Below, one piece after another: positions 1-7,232 of a stretch of 64,000 nucleotides of DNA. The notes beneath the pieces were generated by a model, which saw only the letters and a list, made by a program, of their open reading frames with translations, was not told where the DNA came from and did no database searches. This DNA comes from Gordoniibacillus kamchatkensis (GTDB lineage Bacteria > Bacillota > Bacilli > Paenibacillales > NBRC-103111). The stretch's first letter is position 1. Every line of letters starts with the position of its first letter. The stretch lies in NCBI RefSeq assembly GCF_000829455.1, contig NZ_JXAK01000025.1:1-64000 (forward strand). The letters are read 5' to 3'. The position numbers were made by a program, and so were the translations under genes.

Positions 1-21
1 GAGCGCAAAGAAAGCTAAACA

Positions 22-71
22 AGCTGACGCCGGCAGAGTACCGACGTCAGCTAGCAGCTTAGGGCTTTTTT
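22..71 (+). terminator. possible terminator hairpin at the left edge
   Basis: Arms AGCTGACG (22-29) and CGTCAGCT (45-52), with a second short pair CGG/CCG inside, form a stem. A T-run (66-71) follows only after a 13-base gap, so this is a weak terminator for a plus-strand gene outside the window. It could also be an unrelated palindrome. Confidence 0.3.
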
Positions 72-144
72 CAATGTCCGCTATTTGGGGTCTTGACCAC
101 GGCTTATGCCGCGGCGGGGATGCTTTTTTGCATGATCGGGCTTG

Positions 145-363
145 TTATTGCGATTTCGCTTCGTCCTTCACTTCGCTGCGCATCCCTTCGATGCTGGCGC
201 GGCGGCGCTCGTTCTTCGCCGTGATCGCCGACCGCTCCGTGTCGGAAATTTCCTCCGCGTGCTCATCCAAATAATCTTCAGCTTCGTGCAAATTTTGAAT
301 TGTATCCTGGATATGCTCCTGCAGATGCTCGACATTGTCGGCGCGGTTGTCCGGTTTGGCCAT
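145..363 (-). CDS. tlp: Tlp-family small acid-soluble spore protein
   Basis: A 72-residue, highly charged protein that opens MAKPDNRADNVEHLQ and contains NERRRASIEGMRSEVKDEA, the hallmark of the Tlp (thioredoxin-like) small acid-soluble spore proteins. In Bacillus these are made in the forespore and packed in the spore core. Length fits the family. On the minus strand AAGGAGGG lies 8 bases before the ATG, which fixes the start. The gene stands alone and points away from the lipid operon to its right. No cysteine redox motif is present, as expected, because the family name is historical. Its presence is direct evidence for an endospore former. Identification rests on sequence resemblance that I recognise. 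Confidence 0.88.
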   Translation of the reverse strand: MAKPDNRADNVEHLQEHIQDTIQNLHEAEDYLDEHAEEISDTERSAITAKNERRRASIEGMRSEVKDEAKSQ

Positions 364-480
364 CGCAATTGTCCCTCCTTTGCCGGCGGATAGAAAGTTG
401 CTACGAATTATAAAATCCCGTACTGAGCCGGCAATTATACGCCTGTGGCGGAGCGAAAACGTGACCCGTCATACAAAACA

Positions 481-509
481 TTTACAATCCGCAAACGCGA
501 GCTTAATAC
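481..509 (+). promoter_or_regulatory. putative sigma-A-type promoter of the lipid operon
   Basis: TTTACA (481-486), a 17-base spacer and TAATAC (504-509) lie 47 bases upstream of the N-acyltransferase start. The -10 match is only partial. Bases 530-541 (ATACCAACCGAA) between promoter and gene are identical to part of the TetR operator at 4049-4067. Confidence 0.35.
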
Positions 510-555
510 TTAACCTTTACGCTTAAGGTATACCAACCGAAGGGCGTGAAGGGCG

Positions 556-1353
556 ATGAACAGATCCGCTGTCAAGGCATTTAGTCCCGAAACTGCACAA
601 CTTGCGCTGAAGCTCGCCGCAGGTGAAGAAGTGGAACAGGCGCTGCGCTTGCGTTACGAGGTGTTTGTCGAAGCAGAGAAAAACATGAAGCTGCGCGCGG
701 AGAGCGGGTTGGAGCACGATGGGTATGACGCTTTTTGCGATCATCTGATCGTGAAAGATGTGGAGACGGACCGCGTTGTCGGAACGTACAGGCTACTCCC
801 TGGAGACCGGGCGGTGCGGCATATCGGCTTCTACTCGGAGACGGAGTTCGATTTGTCCGGCTTCGCTCCTTTTAAGGCAAAGACGCTTGAACTGGGACGC
901 AGCTGCGTCGCGCCGGCATATCGCGGCGGCAAAGCGATCCAGATGCTTTGGGACGGCATCGCGGCTTACGTTACGGAACGGGGCTACGATTATTTGATCG
1001 GCTGCGCCAGCATGCATATTGCGTCACTCGATGAGCTGAACCGGATTTACACGATGCTGCGCCGGAAAGAAGTGATTACTGACCGATTCGGAATCGCACC
1101 GCTGCCGGCACACCGCATCGCCGGTTTGTCTATGACGGATGAGAAGCTGGACGAGAAGGAGTTGTTCCGCAAATTACCGCCGCTCATGAAAGGCTATCAG
1201 CGGCTCGGCGCACATATCGACGGAGATCCGGCTTATGATGACGTGTTTCAGACCGTCGATTTTTTCATTGTTTTGCATAAGGAACAGGTGACAAGGCGTT
1301 ACCGCAAACATTTTTTTGGACAGATGACGGGAGGATGCGCTTGTACGATCTGA
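556..1353 (+). CDS. OlsB-like GNAT N-acyltransferase
   Basis: A 265-residue acyltransferase of the GNAT/OlsB type (the hemolysin-like acyltransferase family, Pfam Acetyltransf_5). The core can be seen around residues 70-160: VVGTYRLL, then LELGRSCVAPAYRGG, then YDYLIGCASM, the segments that characterise OlsB proteins. In proteobacteria OlsB transfers a 3-hydroxyacyl chain to the amino group of ornithine, the first step of aminolipid synthesis. The donor and amino-acid acceptor here are not known. A GAAGGGCG site precedes the ATG. The gene ends inside the start of a second acyltransferase, so the two are translationally coupled. The C-terminus is cysteine-containing (GGCACTI). Function is inferred from the family; the substrate is open. 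Confidence 0.75.
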   Translation: MNRSAVKAFSPETAQLALKLAAGEEVEQALRLRYEVFVEAEKNMKLRAESGLEHDGYDAFCDHLIVKDVETDRVVGTYRLLPGDRAVRHIGFYSETEFDLSGFAPFKAKTLELGRSCVAPAYRGGKAIQMLWDGIAAYVTERGYDYLIGCASMHIASLDELNRIYTMLRRKEVITDRFGIAPLPAHRIAGLSMTDEKLDEKELFRKLPPLMKGYQRLGAHIDGDPAYDDVFQTVDFFIVLHKEQVTRRYRKHFFGQMTGGCACTI

Positions 1354-2291
1354 TCGGCAAAGCGGCCGGCCAAGAGCGGCTGCACCGCATGCTTGCGAAA
1401 CTGCTCGGGGCTGTGCCGGAGGAATGGCTGCTGGGCCTTATGCACGGCATCGGATTCGGTTTGTATGTGCTGGCGGGGAAAAAGGGGCGGGGGCATATCG
1501 AGCGCAACATGCGTGACGTGCTTGGAATGGACGACGCCCGGCATGTGCGGAGGTTAGGGCGCGAATATTTTATCAACCTCGCCGTAACGCTGTACGAAAT
1601 CCTGATTGACGTCCACCGTTTGCCGAGGCTGCATGCGGCAGGTCGCCTCGAGCGGCGGTTCGAGGCCGAGGGAGAGCGGCTGCTGGCAGATGCCCTGCGC
1701 CTCGGAAGAGGCGCCATCGTCTACACGCCGCATATGGGCAATTTCTTTTATGCGTACTGGTATTTAACGCAGAAATACGATTGTTTGGCGGTTGTTACCG
1801 CGCAAAGCCCGGAGCTGCGCCCGATCTATTTAAAATTTCAAGCGATCGGCTGCCGCGGATTGGATTACGACGAGACTCCTCCTCTGCAAATGATACGGAA
1901 GCTTCGCAACCATTTGGCCGCAGGCGGTGTCGTGTTTCTGCTCGGCGATTTTTACCGTCCGGCCTTTCCCGAAGCGACGATGTTCGGGCGGCCGACCCGT
2001 TCCCCGGATGGGGCCGCTTCGTTCGGGATCGAGCAGCATGCGCCGATCGTGCCGTTGTACACGGTTCGGAAGCGGCCATTTCGGCACCGTCTCGTGTTCG
2101 AAACGCCCGTTCTCCTTCACGAACGGTTCGCCAAGCACGAGCGGCGCGCGGCGACGAACGAGCTGAACCGTTTTCTCGAGAGCGCCATTCGAGCTGCTCC
2201 GTCGCACTGGTTTTACTGGTTTAACGCCGAAGAGCGGTGGAATGCGGATGACGAACGATTATCAGCACAAGAGCGGGAGGCGCGTAACTGA
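1341..2291 (+). CDS. HtrB/LpxL-like lysophospholipid acyltransferase
   Basis: About 316 residues. It resembles the LpxL/HtrB branch of the LPLAT superfamily: GHIERNMRDVLG near the N-terminus, HMGNFFYAYW at the catalytic position, then GGVVFLLGDFY and a C-terminal HWFYWFNAEERW. An ATG at 1335 lies directly against GGGAGG (1329-1334). The in-frame TTG at 1341 has a normal 6-base spacing and is the likelier start. It overlaps the OlsB-like gene by 13 bases. Paired with an N-acyltransferase, it could add the second (O-linked) acyl chain, the role of OlsA. Oddity: the usual catalytic H-x4-D/E reads H-x4-F here. LPS synthesis is unlikely because nothing else suggests an outer membrane. Confidence 0.7.
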   Translation: MYDLIGKAAGQERLHRMLAKLLGAVPEEWLLGLMHGIGFGLYVLAGKKGRGHIERNMRDVLGMDDARHVRRLGREYFINLAVTLYEILIDVHRLPRLHAAGRLERRFEAEGERLLADALRLGRGAIVYTPHMGNFFYAYWYLTQKYDCLAVVTAQSPELRPIYLKFQAIGCRGLDYDETPPLQMIRKLRNHLAAGGVVFLLGDFYRPAFPEATMFGRPTRSPDGAASFGIEQHAPIVPLYTVRKRPFRHRLVFETPVLLHERFAKHERRAATNELNRFLESAIRAAPSHWFYWFNAEERWNADDERLSAQEREARN

Positions 2292-2292
2292 C

Positions 2293-3252
2293 ATGGATAC
2301 GGGAAGTCATTTGCTGTTTGGGGCAACGCTCGCGGGGCTGGCGGCGCTGCAGCCCGAAGTCGCGCACAGTCCGGTTTTGGCGCATGCGGTTTTAACCGCC
2401 ACGCTGCTCGGCTCGCACGCGCCGGATTTCGACTCGTTCATCCGCTTGAAGAGCTATGCCGCCTACGTCAGGCACCATCGCGGCTTGACGCATTCGCTGC
2501 CGGCGGTTGCTGTATGGCCTTTCGCCTTGGGAGTGCCGATCGCACTGTTGTTCGGAGTATGGGCGCAATTGACGACCGTTGTTCTCTGGGCGATGGCAGC
2601 TGTTGTGTTTCATATCGCGCTCGATTGGTTGAACGCGTATGGAGTGCAATGTTTCCGCCCGCTGTCCCGGCGGTGGCACCATCTCGACGTGTTGGCGTTG
2701 TTCGAGCCGCCTCTGTTTGCGCTTCACGGCGCCGGTTTGCTGCTGTGGGCTTTCGGCGCGGTCCGCCCGGGACCCGTATTCCTGGCCGTCTACGCTTTGA
2801 CGTTCGTCTATATCGCCATACGGGGCTGGCAGCATGCTTGCATCGTAAGTAAAGTGAAGCGGTCGCTAGGACAGGACGGAGTATGCCATATCGTGCCTTC
2901 GCTTTGGTTGTTCCACTGGCAGTTCTATGAGGCAGAGTATTGTTTTTATAACGGTACGGTGCGAAACGGGCGCGTCGAGGTGCGCGACGTTTTTGCCAAG
3001 GAGCGAAATCATCCCGCCATCCAAGCAACACTCGGCACCGACGGCGTCAGAGCGTTTCTTCACTTCGCGCAGCGCGTGCACGTGAAGCTGACGGAGCGAC
3101 ATGACGGATACGTCGTGCAGTGGCGCGACATGCGGTTTTGGTACAATCACAAGCTGCCGTTCGGCGTAGACGTGAAGCTGGACCGCGAGTTGAACGTCGT
3201 AAGCGATACGCTGGGGTGGACGAAAAAAGCATGGGATCCGCCATATGTATAG
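2293..3252 (+). CDS. YdjM-like membrane-bound metal-dependent hydrolase
   Basis: A 319-residue polytopic membrane protein with the YdjM-type arrangement (Pfam PF04307): MDTGSHLLFG at the N-terminus, LLGSHAPDFDSF about 30 residues on, then VRHHRGLTHSLP. The His/Asp residues are presumed metal ligands. Several hydrophobic segments follow (residues about 65-175), then a soluble C-terminal part. The ATG at 2293 is chosen because GGGAGG (2275-2280) precedes it and it begins directly after the stop of the upstream gene. An upstream in-frame ATG at 2242 lies deep in that gene. It is co-transcribed with the two acyltransferases. YdjM-family proteins have no firm biochemical role. Association with membrane lipid synthesis is inferred from context. 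Confidence 0.75.
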   Translation: MDTGSHLLFGATLAGLAALQPEVAHSPVLAHAVLTATLLGSHAPDFDSFIRLKSYAAYVRHHRGLTHSLPAVAVWPFALGVPIALLFGVWAQLTTVVLWAMAAVVFHIALDWLNAYGVQCFRPLSRRWHHLDVLALFEPPLFALHGAGLLLWAFGAVRPGPVFLAVYALTFVYIAIRGWQHACIVSKVKRSLGQDGVCHIVPSLWLFHWQFYEAEYCFYNGTVRNGRVEVRDVFAKERNHPAIQATLGTDGVRAFLHFAQRVHVKLTERHDGYVVQWRDMRFWYNHKLPFGVDVKLDRELNVVSDTLGWTKKAWDPPYV

Positions 3253-3270
3253 GATCCCACGCTTTGTTTT
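3226..3270 (+). terminator. rho-independent terminator of the lipid operon
   Basis: AAAGCaTGGGATCC (3226-3239) pairs with GGATCCCAcGCTTT (3252-3265) around a 12-base loop that contains the end of the gene. GTTTTAAA follows. Confidence 0.65.
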
Positions 3271-3563
3271 AAATGGCTCGGCTAGGCGCGCAGCTGCTCG
3301 CCGAACCCGCCTTCGAACAGCGACTTCCGCAGCGGGCGCCGTGCGGACGGCTGATCGCTGCGGCTGCGCTCGGACAGCTCGTCCGGGTTGCCGCGATAAC
3401 GATGTTAGTGGAGATGATGATTCCCTCCGCAACTATCGATTTTTGCGTAACTATTACTATATCGAAAATAAGCGGCGGTTGCACCGTATTGATCACGTAT
3501 TCACTGGCTACAATAACAGTTATGTAGTACCTTACTCGCCGATACTAGGAGGGAGATGCTCAT
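3271..3563. other. non-coding gap before the small protein gene
   Basis: About 290 bases with no gene I can support. A minus-strand open stretch (3282-3404) has coding-like composition but no start codon. The right-hand part is A+T-richer and should hold the promoter of the gene at 3564. Confidence 0.5.
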
Positions 3564-3776
3564 ATGGACTTTACGAGCCAAGACATCGTGATGATTGAAA
3601 AAGCGCTTCACACCGCCATTCAGCACGAGACAAGCGAGCATACGCGAAGCGAGCTGCGCGAGGTTCTGAGGAAGCTGCAAACTAGCTCCCAAGCGGCGCT
3701 AACCGCAGAAGCGACGTCCGCCGCTCCAATGGACGGCTTCCGTTACGATTACGACGATTCGGCCGACCTGGTTTAG
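3564..3776 (+). CDS. small conserved-looking hypothetical protein
   Basis: A 70-residue soluble protein with a helical, charged N-terminal half (MIEKALHTAIQHETSEHTR) and an acidic tail (YDYDDSADLV). AGGAGGGAG is well placed ahead of the ATG, so it is probably translated. No signal peptide, membrane segment or known motif is visible. I do not recognise the family. It stands alone between the lipid operon and the TetR gene. Confidence 0.6.
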   Translation: MDFTSQDIVMIEKALHTAIQHETSEHTRSELREVLRKLQTSSQAALTAEATSAAPMDGFRYDYDDSADLV

Positions 3777-4014
3777 CCGTTACCGACATTGGAAACCCGT
3801 CATCCGCACTTCCGGCGACCGCTGGTACGCAGTGTGGGTGTAATTAAATGGGAAATATTTTAATAACCTCGTTGTACTCTTGTTGGGCATCTGTGATTGC
3901 AAGCTTAGAATAGACTTCCAAACGACTTGCGGCTTTCGAGGCCGGAATACGGTTGTATGAGCGCGTCATCGATGACCTGCTTTTTAGCCAAGTCTTTTTG
4001 ATTTTTTTGGGGGG
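3777..4014. other. A+T-rich non-coding gap
   Basis: No gene seen. The composition is more A+T-rich than the flanks, which fits the start of an acquired segment carrying the TetR/pentapeptide pair. Confidence 0.45.
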
Positions 4015-4043
4015 TTGACATCAACAGGTTGATCGGATATAGT
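4015..4043 (+). promoter_or_regulatory. strong sigma-A promoter of the TetR gene
   Basis: TTGACA (4015-4020), exactly 17 bases, then TATAGT (4038-4043): a near-consensus promoter 39 bases upstream of the TetR start codon. Confidence 0.8.
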
Positions 4044-4048
4044 TTTTT

Positions 4049-4067
4049 CATACCAACCGAATGTATG
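4049..4067. promoter_or_regulatory. TetR operator O1
   Basis: CATACCAACCGAATGTATG, an inverted repeat (with flanking bases, TCATAC...GTATGA spans 4048-4068), just downstream of the -10 element. This position would block transcription. A second copy with the same 19-base geometry lies at 4781-4799. Confidence 0.7.
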
Positions 4068-4081
4068 AAAGAAGAGGGCGA

Positions 4082-4747
4082 ATGGCAAGAAATAAATATC
4101 CGGAAGAAACAATCAACCAAATCCTAACCGTGGCTCTTAAACTGTTCATTCAAAAAGGATACGAGCAGACCTCCATTCAGGATATCATCAATGAGCTGGG
4201 CGGGCTGACCAAAGGGGCTATTTACCATCACTTCAAGTCGAAGGAAGAGATCTTGCAGGCCGTCACCGATCACTTGTTCAAAGGCGTTGACGAGATGCTG
4301 GCCGGCGTCCGGGATGACAATGAGCTGAACGGGCTGGAGAAGCTCCGCAAGATTTCCCGCGTCTCTCTCGACAATCCCGCCCAAAACGAACTGGCATCGG
4401 CGGCGCCGAATCTCTTACGCAATCCGAAGCTGCTGGCGGCACAGATCGAGAACATCATCGAAAAAGCCGTACCCGTCTATATCCAGCCCATCATCGAACA
4501 GGGTATGCGAGACGGCTCGATCCGAACCGACTATCCAAGGGAACTTAGCGAAGCGTTGATGATTCTCACCAACCTGTGGCTCAACCCGGCGGTTATCCAA
4601 GCTTCGCCCGAGATGATGTTGCGCAAGGTAAGGTTTTTCGATGAAATATTGAAAGGCTTGGGGCTTGACCTGTTCGATGAGCAAATGTTTCAACGATACG
4701 AGGAACTATTTCGTTTGTCAGCTAGAGAAGTCAGCATAGATAATTAA
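4082..4747 (+). CDS. TetR/AcrR-family transcriptional regulator
   Basis: A 221-residue repressor. The N-terminal helix-turn-helix is plain: TVALKLFIQKGYEQTSIQDI, then LGGLTKGAIYHHFKSKEEI, followed by a variable ligand-binding domain. The ATG at 4082 follows AAGAGGG. An earlier in-frame ATG at 4061 lies inside the operator and has no ribosome site. A near-consensus promoter and a palindromic operator sit directly upstream, which predicts autorepression. A hairpin terminator follows. The downstream pentapeptide-repeat gene carries a matching operator and is the probable target. The inducer is unknown. The family call is secure; the target assignment is inference from the two operators. Confidence 0.9.
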   Translation: MARNKYPEETINQILTVALKLFIQKGYEQTSIQDIINELGGLTKGAIYHHFKSKEEILQAVTDHLFKGVDEMLAGVRDDNELNGLEKLRKISRVSLDNPAQNELASAAPNLLRNPKLLAAQIENIIEKAVPVYIQPIIEQGMRDGSIRTDYPRELSEALMILTNLWLNPAVIQASPEMMLRKVRFFDEILKGLGLDLFDEQMFQRYEELFRLSAREVSIDN

Positions 4748-4748
4748 A

Positions 4749-4771
4749 CTGCCGAAAGGCAGCTTATTTTT
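4749..4771 (+). terminator. terminator after the TetR gene
   Basis: CTGCC (4749-4753), GAAA loop, GGCAG (4758-4762), then CTTATTTTTA. A short but clear rho-independent terminator. Confidence 0.65.
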
Positions 4772-4780
4772 AAATCTATA

Positions 4781-4799
4781 CATACCATCAGTTGGTATG
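4781..4799. promoter_or_regulatory. TetR operator O2, upstream of the pentapeptide-repeat gene
   Basis: CATACCATCAGTTGGTATG is an inverted repeat with perfect 6-base arms (CATACC/GGTATG). It has the same length and half-sites as O1 and lies about 60 bases before the next gene. Confidence 0.65.
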
Positions 4800-4859
4800 A
4801 ATGGGTGATCCGGGTTCAAACGCGTGTTAGAAAACTTACTATAAGGAGATGTGAATGTT

Positions 4860-5537
4860 TTGAATCAGAAATTGACAATGACCTCCCGCTCACTGGAACG
4901 GCAAGTAGTGACAAACTTTCGTGCAAGCAACCTGGCGAAAAGCGATTTTGCAGGCGTTACGGCCCATAAAGGACAGTTTCAAGGCAGCTCGTTGCACGGT
5001 TCCGACTTTTCGGGCGCAGATTTGACCGGCAGTACGTTCAAGGGCAGCGATGTACGCGAAGCCAATTTTGACGGCGCGAATCTGACGGACTGCAGCCTAT
5101 CCGCTCTTGACCTGACAAATGCAAGCTTCAATAAGACGATCCTTGTACGGACCAATTTCAGCAAGTCTGGGCTTGACGGAGCCAAATTCACAGGAGTAAA
5201 ACTGACCGACGTCGCGTTAACGATGACCAATCTTAGAAAAACGATTTTTGAAGGTTGTTTATTTGACGGGGTTGACTTCAAGCACTCAGATCTGAGCGGG
5301 AAGTGTTTTGACGGACAGTCGTTTATCGGCGTCAAGTTTGAGAAAGCTGCATTAACCGACGTTTCGTTCAAGGGCGCTACATTTAAAAATGTTTCTTTCC
5401 AGCCGGGGCTTACTTTGACTAAAAAGTACTATCGTATGATCAAAACCATCTGCTTTGACGGCGCAACGATGGATAAATTGACCTTTGCTTTGCTCAAAGG
5501 CATGGATGCCGATTTGTCAAAAGTTACAGTCATGTAA
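4860..5537 (+). CDS. pentapeptide-repeat protein
   Basis: About 225 residues, almost all of it pentapeptide repeats of the A(D/N)LXX kind: FSGADLTG, VREANFDGANLTD, NFSKSGLDGAKFTG, HSDLSG and so on. These fold into a right-handed quadrilateral beta-helix. Some family members (Qnr, MfpA) mimic DNA and protect gyrase; many others have no known role. AAGGAG (4843-4848) is 11 bases before the TTG at 4860. A GTG at 4851 is in frame but only 2 bases from that site, so it is less likely. Placed behind a TetR gene and under a matching operator, it is probably the regulated effector. A resistance role is possible but unproven. Confidence 0.82.
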   Translation: MNQKLTMTSRSLERQVVTNFRASNLAKSDFAGVTAHKGQFQGSSLHGSDFSGADLTGSTFKGSDVREANFDGANLTDCSLSALDLTNASFNKTILVRTNFSKSGLDGAKFTGVKLTDVALTMTNLRKTIFEGCLFDGVDFKHSDLSGKCFDGQSFIGVKFEKAALTDVSFKGATFKNVSFQPGLTLTKKYYRMIKTICFDGATMDKLTFALLKGMDADLSKVTVM

Positions 5538-5620
5538 GGGAGCTTGTTGAACATAAGAACGGTTTGACCGTTTCAGATCTTTCTACAATGAAAGAATAGA
5601 ATCGAAGAGAGGGAAACCAA

Positions 5621-6861
5621 ATGCAAAAAATGATGGGACAAAGTAACAGAGGCTTCTCCGAAACAGGGCTGCGCAGATTGCGCGACGTGCTGGCGAGGCA
5701 TGTCGATTCCGGAAAGATTCCGGGGCTCGTCGCCCTAGTCAGCCGAAACGGTGAGATGCACGTCGAAGCAATCGGCACGATGCGCCATGACGGTGGCGCG
5801 CCGATGCGCCGGGACACGATCTTCCGGATGGCGTCCACTTCCAAGATGGTCGGGGTCGCGCCGGTGATGATCCTGCTCGACGAGTGCAAGCTGCATCTGG
5901 ATGACCCAGTAGACAAATGGCTGCCCGAACTCGCCGACCGGCGGGTGCTGAAACGACCCGACGGCCCGCTGGACGAAACCGTGCCGGCGCGGCGGCCGAT
6001 CACCGTGCGTGACCTGTTGACATCTACGTTCGGGCTCGGAGTGGATCTGACGTTGATGGGCTCCCCGATCCAGAACGCGATCTTCGAAGCGGGGATTTAC
6101 GACACGCCACAAGAGGTATTGCCCGAGCCGGATGAGTGGATGCGCCGCCTGGGTACTCTCCCACTGAGCTACCAGCCCGGAGAGCGGTGGCAGTACCACG
6201 TCAGCAATGAAGTGCTCGGCGTGCTCGTTGCCAGGGTCACGGGCCAGACATTCGAGACGTTCCTGCGCGAACGCATTCTTGATCCGCTGGGGATGAAGGA
6301 CACTGGCTTCTACGTGCCCGAGGGCAAGATTGACCGGCTGCCGCCCGCCTACATCCCCGATCCGCAGACCGGAAAGTTCATCGTGTGGGATGAGGCCGCA
6401 GGCGGACGCTACACTGAGCCTCCGGCGTTCCAAGCAGGCGGCGGTGGGCTGCTCTCAACCGTCGACGACTATCACGCGTTTTTACGGATGCTGCTGAACC
6501 AAGGGATGCACGGGACCGAACGGATCCTATCCCGGCCCGCCGTCCAGCTGATGACTACCAACCGCCTCACGCCCGAGCAACAAGCATTCCGAGACGACTT
6601 GGCAAAAAACAACGTCCATTTGTCGCATGGCCAAGGGCAGCACGGCGGCTGGGGCTTCGGGATGGCGGTACGCACCTACCGCGGCGACTATGCTTCCATC
6701 GGTCAGTTCGGCTGGGACGGCGGAAGCGGCACCTCGGCGTACGCCGACCCGGACAAACAGCTCACCGGTATCCTGCTCACTCAGGTCGGATGTCCACCCC
6801 GGATTCGGCGCATCTTATCCAAGACTTCTGGACCACGGTCTATCAGGCAATCGAAGACTAA
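5621..6861 (+). CDS. beta-lactamase-family serine hydrolase (C-terminal frameshift)
   Basis: A class C beta-lactamase/DD-peptidase fold hydrolase (Pfam Beta-lactamase). Motifs are MASTSKMVG (S-x-x-K nucleophile and base, about residue 71), YHVSNEVLG (Y-x-N, about residue 190) and HGGWGFGM near the C-terminus. No signal peptide is visible, so it is probably a cytosolic esterase-like enzyme. As written the frame runs on to 6976 with an unrelated Arg/Pro-rich tail. Loss of one base near 6790 explains this, because the next frame reads MSTPDSAHLIQDFWTTVYQ and stops at 6861, a normal family ending. The run of R, D and P and the strongly G+C-rich codons resemble actinobacterial homologues, so acquisition by transfer is possible. 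The substrate is unknown. Confidence 0.78.
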
Positions 6862-7163
6862 CACCGAGCCCGCGCCTGTTACGCCCGTCCGCAACCCACG
6901 TCACCCAACGGTCAGCCCCCTTGGCTGCCGAACCGTCGACGTTTCCGCGAAGCTCAAGAAGAAAATAACCGTGTGATTGCTTCCTTTCCTGTGTAAAAAC
7001 AGACCGATTCGAAATAGATATCGGTCTGTTTTCCATTTGTTGGTCGAATTAGGGTTCGTCTTCGTTTGCTGGTTTTTCCCCGCTACTTTGCGGGTGGTGT
7101 CAGGTTCGCTGGTGCTACCCCGTTGTGGCGGTTTTTTTGCGCTTCGGAACGACCGAACGTATG
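6862..7163. other. intergenic region with terminator
   Basis: No gene seen. It carries the out-of-frame tail of the hydrolase reading frame, a strong terminator (6996-7032) and a G/T-rich stretch before the mrfA promoter. Confidence 0.5.
6996..7032. terminator. strong terminator hairpin
   Basis: AAAACAGACCGAT (6996-7008) pairs perfectly with ATCGGTCTGTTTT (7020-7032) around an 11-base loop. The flanking A and T runs let it work in both directions. Confidence 0.8.
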
Positions 7164-7192
7164 TTGCCTACCGAACATTCATTCTGTATAAT
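7164..7192 (+). promoter_or_regulatory. sigma-A promoter of the repair operon
   Basis: TTGCCT (7164-7169), a 17-base spacer and a consensus TATAAT (7187-7192), 41 bases before the mrfA start. No LexA-type box was recognised beside it. Confidence 0.65.
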
Positions 7193-7232
7193 GGAGAGAC
7201 AACATCGGAGAGCGAGTAGGAGAGCGGTGCGA

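Noticed and set aside
98-129. Hairpin CCACGGCTTATGCCGCGG followed by TTTTTT as a terminator
   Set aside because: The stem has a mismatch, and the T-run starts about 10 bases after it; no plus-strand gene ends here.
3282-3404. Minus-strand 40-codon stretch with coding-like content (PDELSERSRSDQPSARR, ending FGEQLRA)
   Set aside because: A stop codon lies just upstream and no start codon is available in frame. A single-base repair does not link it to the GGAGGG further up. It may be a remnant, but it cannot be called a gene.
4061-4081. Upstream ATG start of the TetR gene
   Set aside because: It lies within the operator palindrome and has no ribosome site; ATG 4082 follows AAGAGGG.
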